A stretch of DNA of 64,000 bases from Huiozyma naganishii CBS 8797 (Eukaryota > Ascomycota > Saccharomycetes > Saccharomycetales > Saccharomycetaceae). Location of the stretch: positions 434,001 through 498,000 of the forward strand of contig NC_035931.1 of assembly GCF_000348985.1 (NCBI RefSeq), in the 5' to 3' direction. Positions within the stretch are counted from its first letter, which is position 1, and each line of letters begins with the position of its first letter. Below are positions 21,506-32,361 of the stretch, one piece after another. The position numbers were made by a program, and so were the translations under genes. The notes under the pieces are model-generated. The model made no database searches, had not been told where the DNA came from, and saw nothing but the letters and a program-made list of their open reading frames with translations.

Positions 21506-23809
21506 TTATATTGACTCATCTATGTGCCTTGATGTTTTACTCTTCTGTGAAGAAGAAGAATTTACCTTTGAACGGGAGTCGTTATGAGACTGCTTCTTCG
21601 TACGTGCAGTTGAAACGGGTTCCACTCTATCAGTCTGCGAGGAGTTCGACTTTGAGCGAGTGTGATTGTGTAATCGATCTTTCTTTAAATCTGATTTACC
21701 TTTCTGTAACGGTGATCCGTTCGCCTTTGACCGATCGCTATCTAATTGTTGCTTCGTGACATCCGCTTTCCCTTTGTCTGATAAATCTGTATTTGATTCA
21801 GGCCCAGTCTCATTAGCTGGTTGCTCCTTTGTGGTACCCCCTTTACCCCTCTGTGAAGATGATGTATTCGACTTTGATCGGACCTGATTACGGGATTGCT
21901 CCTTCTTGACATCCGCCTTACCCTTTTGCAATGGCGAAGAATTTGACTTTGACCGGATGTGATTACGAAATTGCTCTTTCTTGGCATCAGTCTTGCCCTT
22001 CTGTAACTGTGATGCATTCGACTTCGCCCTAGTCCAATTATTTGGTTGGCCTCTCATGGCATCCGCCTTACACTTCTGCCCTGGAGATGAATTCAATTTC
22101 GACCGAGAATCGTTACCTGACTGCCCCTTCCCGGCGCGTTCCTTATCCTTTTGTCCCAAAGATGCATCGGACTTGGACCCGGTGTCTTTATCTGAATGTT
22201 CCCTCGTGGCGTCCACTTTACTCTTTTGTGCCGAAGAGCGACTCAATTTTGACCGAGTATCGTTAACAGACTGTTCCTTTCCGGTGCTTGCTTTGTCCTT
22301 CTGTCCCGGTAATGCATTCGATTTGGATCCGGTGTTGTTATTCGATTGTTCCTTCCCGGCGCCCGCCTTGTGCTTCTGTCCCGCAGATGCAGTTGACTTG
22401 AACCCGGTGTCGTTATCAGACTGCCCCATAGTAGTATCTGTTTTACCCTTACGTGCAGGCGGCGGGTATGATTTTGATCGAGCCCCATTAACCCGTTGGT
22501 CCCTGTTGGTGTCCGAGTTGTCAACCTGCACTGACGATGACGAGTTCGATTTTGGCCTCGCGTGGCCTTGTGTCTGTTCCCTCGCCGTGCTAGGTTTACT
22601 CCTCTGCAAGGCGGACGCGTTGAAGTTCATCGCATCCCGTTTCGGGTTGTGAGGGTAGTAGTACCTCTCGTTGAAGTACTCGATGTCGTTCCCCCTCCGA
22701 GCAAGAATCTTCCCGACGTGCAGTGCTGCCTCTGCAATGGACTTTGCGATGCCCTGTATTTCGAGGATCCTCTCGTCCGAGTCCGGCAGAAACTCCCTTG
22801 TAGCGAGCATCTTCACGTCATACCTCCTGTGCAGGCTCGACAGCACGGCGCCGTTCTTCCCGAACACACGAGAGAGCTGGCTGTTGCTCGCAACTATGTG
22901 GATTGTGTAGACGTCGGAGAGGTCATCGACATGTGGGAACTTTTCCTCGCTTGGGCTGCCCATCCATTGTTTGAGGAACCTGTACGCCTGGTATTTGTTC
23001 CTAAGCGCAGGCTCTATCGAATCGACAAGCGTGCCCACGACAAAAGCCAAAGCTGAGGACAGATTTTTGGGCTCACCCCTGCACAGCAACAATCTATCAG
23101 AACAGTCCTCTCGTTTCCTGGTGATGGCCATTTTAATCTGGAAGGTTTTCCTGATGAGTTGTAGCGTGATAGAATCGGGGCCCAGGAGCATTTCAGCCTC
23201 GTGATTCGAGATTAGGAACCGTAAACGGATATCCTGTATGTCCTCCGCATCGCGCCTCTTCTTAGAGTTCGCATTCTTACCGTTCGATTTCACCTCTGCA
23301 GTCTTATTCTTAGGCATTGTATTGGACGGTACGGTCGCTGATCCACCGGCATTGACCGAATTGCGCCGTTTGCAGTTTTCATGTTTATTGAGCAGCGGGG
23401 ACAAGTCACTATCGGTCGTAATTTTCGTCTCCGGGACAACTTCCCGCTCGCATTCACTGTCTTGATTACCCAATTCAGGTACCGTACTTTGCAAAGTTGC
23501 AGGTTCACGGACCGCCGACGGTCCCACCGCGGGCACGTCAAAATCCCAGAGTGTAGAACTTGCACTTACGGCGCCACTGCCTATAAGCAGCCGCTGCTGT
23601 TGCAACGCATTGGATTGCAAAACTTGATACAGACAATTCCTGCTGACAGAATCCTCCCAGAAGCTCTGCGGTACAGACCCATCAAGCGACACGCTGCAGA
23701 TATGTAAAGGCAATTGACCACTCGCTTGCAAAGACCAGCCATTGTTGCTGTTGGGGGGGAACCCGTAGCGGAATGGACCTGAGAACACGGGATGCAATCC
23801 TAATGCCAT
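21506..23809 (-). CDS. Hek2/Khd1-like KH protein with tandem-repeat tail
   Basis: 767 residues from the first ATG in frame (MALGLHPVF); the frame stays open 59 codons further upstream but without any ATG. Two KH domains are visible. KH1 (about residues 193-262) contains CSDRLLLCRG but has GPDS at 200-203 in place of the GxxG loop. KH2 (about 299-367) has an intact GKNG at 317-320, then FLPDSDERILEIQG and NERYYYPHN. These blocks resemble Hek2/Khd1, an mRNA-binding protein acting in mRNA localisation and translation. Hek2 has 381 residues and a third KH domain, which is absent here. Instead residues about 399-767 are about 14 imperfect 25-residue repeats rich in K, S, Q and N. In S. cerevisiae no such gene lies between AAC3 and YBR085C-A, so it is an insertion or a lineage-specific retention. 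Confidence 0.85.
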   Translation of the reverse strand: MALGLHPVFSGPFRYGFPPNSNNGWSLQASGQLPLHICSVSLDGSVPQSFWEDSVSRNCLYQVLQSNALQQQRLLIGSGAVSASSTLWDFDVPAVGPSAVREPATLQSTVPELGNQDSECEREVVPETKITTDSDLSPLLNKHENCKRRNSVNAGGSATVPSNTMPKNKTAEVKSNGKNANSKKRRDAEDIQDIRLRFLISNHEAEMLLGPDSITLQLIRKTFQIKMAITRKREDCSDRLLLCRGEPKNLSSALAFVVGTLVDSIEPALRNKYQAYRFLKQWMGSPSEEKFPHVDDLSDVYTIHIVASNSQLSRVFGKNGAVLSSLHRRYDVKMLATREFLPDSDERILEIQGIAKSIAEAALHVGKILARRGNDIEYFNERYYYPHNPKRDAMNFNASALQRSKPSTAREQTQGHARPKSNSSSSVQVDNSDTNRDQRVNGARSKSYPPPARKGKTDTTMGQSDNDTGFKSTASAGQKHKAGAGKEQSNNNTGSKSNALPGQKDKASTGKEQSVNDTRSKLSRSSAQKSKVDATREHSDKDTGSKSDASLGQKDKERAGKGQSGNDSRSKLNSSPGQKCKADAMRGQPNNWTRAKSNASQLQKGKTDAKKEQFRNHIRSKSNSSPLQKGKADVKKEQSRNQVRSKSNTSSSQRGKGGTTKEQPANETGPESNTDLSDKGKADVTKQQLDSDRSKANGSPLQKGKSDLKKDRLHNHTRSKSNSSQTDRVEPVSTARTKKQSHNDSRSKVNSSSSQKSKTSRHIDESI
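21509..22615 (-). repeat. About 14 tandem 75-base repeats coding the KH-protein tail
   Basis: Period 75 bases (25 codons). The best copies read QKGKADVKKEQ followed by SRNQVRSKSNTSS, with QKGK, KEQ and RSKSN as recurring landmarks. Copies have diverged in sequence but keep length; only two or three have small indels. The encoded tail is basic and predicted to be disordered. Confidence 0.9.
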
Positions 23810-24482
23810 GTTTCTAGAGAGGGATTGCGCACTCACGGGGGGGTGGCTGTACTGGTCTCTCCCCGTAAAACATGCACGAAATGATTTTCCAAAGGACTTA
23901 CCAGTGCTTGGAAAGGGGGAGTCCGGTAGAATGGTGATTAACCGTTGTTGAGCAACCTCTCTTCCCACGATCGTATTATAAAGCAAATTTCACCCATCCA
24001 CCTTCGAGCGAGCCCGAGAGAACAAAACCTTCCTGCTTCTGTACAGCTCTGCTAGTAGAAGTGGAAGGCGGGTACAGCGCGATCGGGTTGAGGCTCGGCT
24101 GAAACATTGTCTGCGCCCCACGCGCAATACAGATCTATACTGCCGTGGGCCCCTTTTACTGTGTAATGGGCGCTGAAAAATATCCAGCATGCACAATAGA
24201 TGCAAGTAAATGCGGGTGTCGACCGGGCATACCCGAGTCACCGTAACCCATCCCACTGTGTGCGTGTGTGTGTCTGTGTGAGCATGATTCACATGAAAGG
24301 CTAACTGAAAACACGACGTCTAGCGACAGTGGGATCTTTATTGTGAAGTCGATATTCGTATTTCCGGTAATTACTTTCGCAATGCGTTATTAACTTACTT
24401 AGCGGTGCAGAACTGACATAGCTGCTTGCAATGAATATATATGTGCGTGTGTAGATGTATATGTATGAAAAAGACGTTGGGA
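23810..24482. promoter_or_regulatory. Upstream region of the KH-repeat gene
   Basis: About 670 bases ending at the YBR085C-A-like gene. The part next to the KH gene has an open frame without ATG. A TG-rich tract lies at about 24257-24280. No gene is supported. Confidence 0.4.
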
Positions 24483-24740
24483 TCAGTGATGACCTGCCAG
24501 TTGAACCAGATGGTCACGGGCCGCTCCGTAGATGTCAGCGATCACCTGCTCGTCTTTCACAATGTAACCTCTCGACATGTCGTCCTCCAGCACCGTCGTG
24601 CAATTTGGCCCGGCTTTCTTCTCGATGAAGTCACGGTACCCCTCCACGGTGGTCAGTTCCACTGGGGCGCTGCGCAGAAACGAGTTTGTAGAGTGTGAGT
24701 ACTCGGAACTCAGCTTGTACAGAGGTTCACCAACAGCCAT
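24483..24740 (-). CDS. YBR085C-A-like small conserved protein
   Basis: 85 residues, the same length as S. cerevisiae YBR085C-A as I recall it, and in the same place between the ADP/ATP carrier and IST2. Recognisable blocks are GEPLYKLSSEYSHSTNSFLR near the start, GPNCTTVLEDDMSRGYIV in the middle and GAARDHLVQLAGHH at the end. No membrane segment or signal peptide is seen. The function of the family is unknown; the S. cerevisiae protein is reported in cytoplasm and nucleus. Confidence 0.85.
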   Translation of the reverse strand: MAVGEPLYKLSSEYSHSTNSFLRSAPVELTTVEGYRDFIEKKAGPNCTTVLEDDMSRGYIVKDEQVIADIYGAARDHLVQLAGHH

Positions 24741-25089
24741 ATCCTACAAGAACGTGATACTTGGTTGCTGTATGTTGGGGTGGGGGAGATCGACAAACGA
24801 CACTAACACATAAAAGTGCATCGGATCTGTCGATCTCATCACTGCACTACCTTTCCCCCTTTTATACCCTCCCTTTACACCGCTCTTTTCACTGCCACAC
24901 GTTTTTTCCCTTACCTTTTGACTCTTTTGACGCTTTGAATAAGTGCGATGCGCCAGACGGCTGCGAGGGAATAGGGGTTCCTTCAAGAACCGTCTGCGAC
25001 GCATGTGTCATTGCTACACTCGACTTACGGAGAACTGTAATACATCTAAGTACGTAATAAAGAGAGTGGGAGAGAGAGAGAAAACAGAT
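24741..25089. promoter_or_regulatory. Upstream region of the YBR085C-A-like gene
   Basis: About 350 bases that also carry the IST2 3' end. A purine-rich GAGAGA tract near 25066-25082 lies just past the IST2 stop. No further gene seen. Confidence 0.4.
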
Positions 25090-27858
25090 CTATAACTTCT
25101 TCTTCAGCTTGTGCAGTAGACCCTTCTTGTGCTTCTTGTCGGGACGCATTGACGTGGAGGAGTTTGACGTGTGCATCGACGCCATGCTGCCGTTCGTACC
25201 TGCTTCTTGCTGTTGCTGCTGTGCATCGTGGTGGTGGTGATGGTGATGATGAGGCAGTGGGATCGAGGGAGCAGGGACACCCATCACCGTATGGCGCTTG
25301 GAGTGAGCTTGTGTAGATTTCCCCCGTGCGCCTGGCACCTCGTCATCGTCGTCCGGACCACGTGTGGACACGGGCCCACTGTCGCTTTCGGCGCTGTCGA
25401 TGTCGATGAAGGGAGACGATTTCAATGACCGCGTAGTACCGTTCGTGACAGAGGTCTGTGGGGCGGTGACGGCCACGGCCGGCTTATCAGTCACGCTTTG
25501 CGAATTCGTAGAGACCGCCTTGGAGGCCAGGGCTGGTTCTGTAACGCTCTCAGCCACTGCCGCTCCACTTTGTTCCGTTTCCACCATGGAGCCCGACCCT
25601 TCCGGAACAGAACTGTCCTCTTTCCCGACACTCGCAGAGTTCGCAAACGAGGTGCGCGACTGCATTACAGCGGTCCCATCAGCGTTAAACCTCTTGCTAT
25701 AGTTTTTGGAGGTCGGAATTATCGTAGGAACCGTTGCACCAGCAACACTAGACGAGGAAGTCGCGAAATTGCCGTTGTACTCTGATATTTTGCTTATATT
25801 CTTATTCTTTGGCTTACTCTCCTCGTTGCTCGGCGTCCTGACCTGTTCACTGGGCTTCTCAGTCTCATCCAGGGGACCATCTTTCTTACTCAATTGCGAT
25901 TCCTGTTCGTGGCTTGGCTGTGGTTGCCCTCTTTGGGTCAACTCATTCACCTCGCTGGAAATGTTGATATCGTGACCAGTGGTGCTTGATTCCTTGATCG
26001 TCTTGTCCATGGGGACAGTCTCGAAATCGTGTTTTTCAATGTCCATGGGGACAATGACGGTCGCATCCGGTTTCTGTGGGGAATCTGGAACGATCCCGTA
26101 CCCAACTGTTTCTTGCTCATAGTCCTTGAAATACTTCTTAAGGATGATGAAAACGATCAGCGTGATATGCTCAATGGCCACGGCAAAGAAAAAAATCGAG
26201 GACCAACTTCTGGCTAGTGGGTTACGAATGAACCACGCGGCGTGACTGTCGAGCAAAGTTGTCTTGCCGACTCCTGGCAAGTAACAGTATCTGTACATGA
26301 ACATTGATGTGGAGCAGACAATGACACCAAACCAAGCGATTATTTTGAGTATGTCATCCCATGGACGAATACCTGCAAGAGTCACTGTGTGGCCTGCACA
26401 TTGGGCGTCGCTGTCGTCGTCGAATGGGACAGTGGCAGGCCTTGACTTCTTCAGTGCTTTGATCATATCGCTCTTCAGTACCAGTCTGTTCACAAGAAGC
26501 AGAACGAGCGGTGCTAGTGGCCATATGTTAGAAAACATGGCGATGAATCCAAATTGCAGGACAGTCTTTTTGAATGCGCTCTCAACGTCGAATTCTTCCG
26601 TGATTTGCGTGTCAAACATTTTCGCCCTTTGCCAGTACCTGTACTCCCTTGGATGTTCATTCTTGATCGTCAACTCCGCATCAACCTCCTTCGTCCCTTT
26701 TGAGGATTTCTTCCCGACATATTTCTTCAACAGAACTGGGATAATGTGATCCGTGGCGTACAAGATGACTTGGTTGGGGAACACAAAAAAGAACAGTTGC
26801 TTTTGGTGGCGTTTGGTGTTGATCGTAAACACGTTTGATATAACGGGGACCCCACATTTGCTGATCTTGTTCTTCACTCCGTTTGTGAACAAATGGCCCA
26901 GGGGCAAGTACACGAACAAAGTTATCAACAGTGGCATATAGGTAGCGCAGAATGTCAGAGCAAAATTCTTTTCCGTCCTGGAGTGTGCTGGGTATGCACT
27001 GTTTTCGAATCTGATAAATCTCTCGACGAAGAAAGTGTTGTAAATCCTAGTCAGAAGTGGAACAAACACAATCATGGACACTGTGGGGACTAGAGACAGG
27101 ATGGATTTGAAAGGGCCCGTGTAGATCTGTGTACTGAAGATCTCGAGGCCGAAACACAAAAATTGGAACGCTACCAAAATCAAAACGAAAAGAACAGAAA
27201 CGGGGACTGAAAGAAGTTTCCTTTTCAACACGGCGCGCGGACTACTAAAATCTCCGACTGGCGGTAAGCTGACCACGGTTTTGCCAAACAACTTGGCATA
27301 GTACCCCTGTTTGGAGTAGACCCACGACGTGACAAAAGTAACTGACCATACATTCAACACTACCGAGTAGAATTTATTAAACTCTGCAGGTTTTGAAGTG
27401 GATCCAACAAAATGAACGATTGTCCCGACAATTGCTAAAAACCTCAGATACTTTTCGTAGTGTGTACAAAAGGCAAAATACAGAGCCTGTGTTGGGTTCT
27501 TCGTCAAATGGGCAAAATTGGCCAATTCAAAATCCTTGGGTATTGGGAACGAGAACATCCCTTTGTTCAGCCTCATCCCCAACGTATCTAATTTCCTAGT
27601 CCTGTCGTTGTCATAGAGGGGGATACACTTGTTTACCACCAAATGTAGACTTTGCCTTAATACTTTACACAGAGCTGCATATTCAATCATGCAGTCAATT
27701 CTCAAAAAGGCATACTTGCTAGTATTTTCGTTCCCAACTTTAACAATAGTGTCCAAGTCTATATGTTCCAGCGCAGCCACAACCTGGGTTTCATTCTCTG
27801 GTGTATTCTGGAACACCAGCACACAATTGGGATCCAATTCCTCAAGATCCCTTGCCAT
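25090..27858 (-). CDS. IST2: IST2, TMEM16-like ER-plasma membrane tether
   Basis: 922 residues; S. cerevisiae Ist2 has 946. A cortical-ER protein of the TMEM16/anoctamin family that holds ER to the plasma membrane. The N-terminal cytosolic part (about 1-105) is followed by a multispanning membrane block to about residue 620, then a long low-complexity cytosolic linker. The last residues, KHKKGLLHKLKKKL, are the basic, amphipathic cortical sorting signal that binds phosphoinositides. The linker carries an H8 run and a Q5 run (SIPLPHHHH, then DAQQQQQEA) just before the signal. Position matches YBR086C. Confidence 0.95.
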   Translation of the reverse strand: MARDLEELDPNCVLVFQNTPENETQVVAALEHIDLDTIVKVGNENTSKYAFLRIDCMIEYAALCKVLRQSLHLVVNKCIPLYDNDRTRKLDTLGMRLNKGMFSFPIPKDFELANFAHLTKNPTQALYFAFCTHYEKYLRFLAIVGTIVHFVGSTSKPAEFNKFYSVVLNVWSVTFVTSWVYSKQGYYAKLFGKTVVSLPPVGDFSSPRAVLKRKLLSVPVSVLFVLILVAFQFLCFGLEIFSTQIYTGPFKSILSLVPTVSMIVFVPLLTRIYNTFFVERFIRFENSAYPAHSRTEKNFALTFCATYMPLLITLFVYLPLGHLFTNGVKNKISKCGVPVISNVFTINTKRHQKQLFFFVFPNQVILYATDHIIPVLLKKYVGKKSSKGTKEVDAELTIKNEHPREYRYWQRAKMFDTQITEEFDVESAFKKTVLQFGFIAMFSNIWPLAPLVLLLVNRLVLKSDMIKALKKSRPATVPFDDDSDAQCAGHTVTLAGIRPWDDILKIIAWFGVIVCSTSMFMYRYCYLPGVGKTTLLDSHAAWFIRNPLARSWSSIFFFAVAIEHITLIVFIILKKYFKDYEQETVGYGIVPDSPQKPDATVIVPMDIEKHDFETVPMDKTIKESSTTGHDINISSEVNELTQRGQPQPSHEQESQLSKKDGPLDETEKPSEQVRTPSNEESKPKNKNISKISEYNGNFATSSSSVAGATVPTIIPTSKNYSKRFNADGTAVMQSRTSFANSASVGKEDSSVPEGSGSMVETEQSGAAVAESVTEPALASKAVSTNSQSVTDKPAVAVTAPQTSVTNGTTRSLKSSPFIDIDSAESDSGPVSTRGPDDDDEVPGARGKSTQAHSKRHTVMGVPAPSIPLPHHHHHHHHDAQQQQQEAGTNGSMASMHTSNSSTSMRPDKKHKKGLLHKLKKKL

Positions 27859-29259
<1,401 letters not shown>

Positions 29260-29590
29260 ACGGGGGTAGCATCCTGCCCTGACTGGCATATACACAACTA
29301 CCACTTTGCATTGATTCGATAACACGAATCTCCATCAACATATCAAGTATCCCCACGGATGTCATCTACCGACCACTGACACCCCATATTCCACTCTTTT
29401 TGTGTGTGGAAAAAATATCCAAGAATATTTTTTTTTCCGTCTCACTACGTAATTTGTTCATCTGTGTAATGCCGATGATATATATATATATATAAACTGA
29501 GAAAACTGTGTAATCAAATCCCTTCTGCGATGACATCTGCAACACGGCACTCACTGTTCAACAGTATCAAGGCCCGCCAAGTATAGAGAA
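29260..29590. promoter_or_regulatory. TAH18 upstream region
   Basis: 331 bases between two genes in tandem. It contains a TA microsatellite at about 29477-29493 and a T9 run near 29429. No other gene. Confidence 0.4.
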
Positions 29591-31480
29591 ATGTCATCAA
29601 GCAGGATCCTGGTCCTGTACGGGTCCGAAACGGGCAACGCACAGGACTTCGCGACCATCTTATCCACAAAGTTGAGACGATTGCATTTTGCCAACACTTT
29701 GAGTTCGCTTGGTGATCTGCCACCAGAGGCTATTTTGAAGGCGAGGTATGTGTTTTTGTTGGTATCTACGACGGGCCAGGGGGAATTACCGAGGAATGTG
29801 CATGAGTCGGCCACGCGAAATCAGAAAACACTATGGAGTTTACTGAAGAAGAAACATATCGAGAAGGATTTTTTGATCCATTTGAAAGTAGCGTTTTTTG
29901 GGTTAGGTGATTCGTGCTACCCGAAATTCAATTACGGGGTACGGAAATTGCATGCAAGGTTTGTCGACCAGCTGGGCGCTCAAGAAATATTTGATAGATT
30001 GGAGGCCGATGAGCAAGGAATGGCCGGGAGTAATAAAGGTACAGGGCTTGGTGTCGAGTCCGTGTATTTTGAATTTGAAAAGAGAGTGATCTCATATCTG
30101 ATGGAAAAGTTCCCAACGAGGAGGGTCGCCTCAGGGGAGAGCATACCAAGGACAGAGATCGACAGAGCTACTTTTTTGGAACCTAAATCGTTCTTGAAAG
30201 TTTCCTCTGATGGCGCTACAGTGACGAAGAAGGATATAGTTTTTGAAGGTGACTCCTCGATTCATTGGGGGGAGGTTGTGCGGAATGAAAGGATCACCGC
30301 TAGCGATCATTTCCAAGATGTTAGAGATTTTGGGTTTGTTAACAGTGACTCCACGGCGGATCCAGTCAAATATTACCCAGGGGATACAGCAGCGATCTAC
30401 CCTTGCAATTCTGACACGGAGGTCGAACGGTTCTTGGAAAACCAGACGCACTGGAGACCCCACGTTGATAAGGAACTGACGTTTACAAATGGTATTCCAG
30501 AGGGTCTTCGCGGCATCAGTGGAGGGATTGTACAACCGCTGACATTGCGCAACCTTCTAAAATACCATCTTGATATTATGAGCATTCCGCGGTCCAGTTT
30601 CTTTATGAAGATATGGACGTTTGCGACAGACGTTTCGCGAATGGAGCGAGGTGCTGAACAATTGACTGATCAGCGCGAGAAGTTGAGAGAGTTCGGGTAC
30701 GACGAGGACATGCAAGAGTTGTTCGACTACTGTAACAGACCCAGACGGTCTGTCGTGGAGGTTCTTGACGATTTCTTGTCCGTGAGGTTACCCTGGGAGT
30801 ACTGTTTGGATTACTTCCCCATCATCAAACCACGGTACTACTCCATTTCGAGCGGCGCTTGTTCACCAGAGGTGCGGCTGACCGTTGCCGTGGTGCAGTA
30901 CCGTACGGTTTTGCGGCATATCCGCCGTGGGGTCTGCACCACTTACATGTCGGGATTGAGGAGCGGCGATACGTTGCGATACAAGATCAACGAGAACAGA
31001 CTTCTCTCCTCGGATCTCGACGGCCCCCCCCTGATTTTAGTCGGGCCTGGGGTTGGCATTGCCCCGATCATGTCATTGTTGAGGACGCACCCAAGCCCTC
31101 TACCGCCCGGTAAGACGCATGTCTACTTCGGCTGCCGTATCAAGGACAAGGACTATCTGTTCGAGGAGGAATTGGAAGGTCTTTCCCACAATGGATCGAT
31201 CCTGTTGCACCCAGTGTTTTCTCGGGACAGGGAGAACTCACCCACGACAAAGTACGTGCAGGATGTGTTGTGGGAGATGGGTGAGGAACTGACGCAGTTA
31301 CTAGTATCAGAGCAAGGTTTGTTCTACCTGTGTGGGTCATCTGGGAAGATGCCGCTGCAAGTGCGGCTCACGCTTGTGGAGATGTTGAAAAGATGGGGTG
31401 GGTTTAAGGATGACCAGTCTGCGACGGACTTTTTGAAAGAGATGGAGCGCAATGGACGGTACTTACAAGAGACGTGGTAA
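29591..31480 (+). CDS. TAH18: TAH18, diflavin reductase of cytosolic Fe-S assembly
   Basis: 629 residues; S. cerevisiae Tah18 has 623. It passes electrons from NADPH through FAD and FMN to Dre2 at the start of cytosolic iron-sulfur cluster assembly. The flavodoxin domain (about 1-155) has LYGSETGNAQDFA and VSTTGQGELP for FMN binding, and GLGDSCYPKFN. The FAD domain carries RYYSISS near residue 417. The NADPH domain has GPGVGIAPIMSLL near 485 and YFGCRIKDKDYLFEEE. The last residues RYLQETW fit the family end. The partner gene DRE2 is not in the window. Confidence 0.95.
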   Translation: MSSSRILVLYGSETGNAQDFATILSTKLRRLHFANTLSSLGDLPPEAILKARYVFLLVSTTGQGELPRNVHESATRNQKTLWSLLKKKHIEKDFLIHLKVAFFGLGDSCYPKFNYGVRKLHARFVDQLGAQEIFDRLEADEQGMAGSNKGTGLGVESVYFEFEKRVISYLMEKFPTRRVASGESIPRTEIDRATFLEPKSFLKVSSDGATVTKKDIVFEGDSSIHWGEVVRNERITASDHFQDVRDFGFVNSDSTADPVKYYPGDTAAIYPCNSDTEVERFLENQTHWRPHVDKELTFTNGIPEGLRGISGGIVQPLTLRNLLKYHLDIMSIPRSSFFMKIWTFATDVSRMERGAEQLTDQREKLREFGYDEDMQELFDYCNRPRRSVVEVLDDFLSVRLPWEYCLDYFPIIKPRYYSISSGACSPEVRLTVAVVQYRTVLRHIRRGVCTTYMSGLRSGDTLRYKINENRLLSSDLDGPPLILVGPGVGIAPIMSLLRTHPSPLPPGKTHVYFGCRIKDKDYLFEEELEGLSHNGSILLHPVFSRDRENSPTTKYVQDVLWEMGEELTQLLVSEQGLFYLCGSSGKMPLQVRLTLVEMLKRWGGFKDDQSATDFLKEMERNGRYLQETW

Positions 31481-31584
31481 TACGTGCATGCATTATACTG
31501 TAGTGTATATATATGTAAACTTTATTATTAATATATATTTTTATGGTAATTTGTATCCTCCTTTCCCAATGTACAGTGGCTTAT

Positions 31585-32361
31585 TCACTCTTCGTCGTTG
31601 AATTTTGGAGCCAAGAAGAACTGTAGGAACCCAGAGGACAGGTCGAACTGGAACAGGGCTGGTGCCTCGCTGGAGAGTCTGATCCCGATTCTATCCGAGA
31701 GGGCGGACCCCTTGACGATGTCCAGCAAGTACTTTGCGCCGAATGTCAAGTCCACGGGTTGGTCCATCTCTAGTTTGATGGACTCCGCTGGTTTCTCCAT
31801 GTCCATGACTGGCTTTAGAATCACGGACCCAGTACCGATCTCCCCCTCTGCGACGAACTTGATGGTCTCCTTCGTGACCATGATGTTGATGGAGTCCGTC
31901 AGTTGGGACAGATCCTTGACTACTTTTGAGAATTCTGTCGATGGCATCATGAGCGTTGTGTCGTACTGCAGGTCCTCAATCTTCAGGAAATCCGCGTCGA
32001 TGTCCATCAGTTTTAAAGAGTACTCTGCGATCCTCTCCCTCTGCGTGTCCTCAAACAGCAGTAGGATAGAATCTGGCTTATCATCAGCGATCAAAGTCAA
32101 AGTATCCGAGTTGTTCCCACAACGTAGAATCTTGGAAAGGGACCCCAAGTCCATACCGAGCGTGACTGGGTGGTCACACCTATACTCCTGGAACGCCTCC
32201 ACGCCGATCTCCAACGACACAAGCAGGACACGGGAGTCATCAACAGCCTGTGCAATGATCCCGTCCTCTTTGCACTGGAAGTTCACTAGCGAGACACAGT
32301 CCTTGAACCCATCGATGATTCTCTTGAAAAGGGAGGCTTCTGCAAACTTGGCTTCTAGCAT
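31585..32361 (-). CDS. POL30: POL30, proliferating cell nuclear antigen (PCNA)
   Basis: 258 residues, exactly the S. cerevisiae length, starting MLEAKFAEASLFKRI. An open extension of 22 codons upstream is ignored because the conserved start is unmistakable. PCNA is the homotrimeric DNA clamp for DNA polymerase delta, repair factors and chromatin assembly. The two modification sites are kept: K164 in ETIKFVAEGE (ubiquitin/SUMO) and K127 in DFLKIED. The C-terminus FLAPKFNDEE is conserved. Convergent with TAH18 after 104 bases. MCB elements upstream indicate G1/S control by MBF. Confidence 0.98.
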   Translation of the reverse strand: MLEAKFAEASLFKRIIDGFKDCVSLVNFQCKEDGIIAQAVDDSRVLLVSLEIGVEAFQEYRCDHPVTLGMDLGSLSKILRCGNNSDTLTLIADDKPDSILLLFEDTQRERIAEYSLKLMDIDADFLKIEDLQYDTTLMMPSTEFSKVVKDLSQLTDSINIMVTKETIKFVAEGEIGTGSVILKPVMDMEKPAESIKLEMDQPVDLTFGAKYLLDIVKGSALSDRIGIRLSSEAPALFQFDLSSGFLQFFLAPKFNDEE

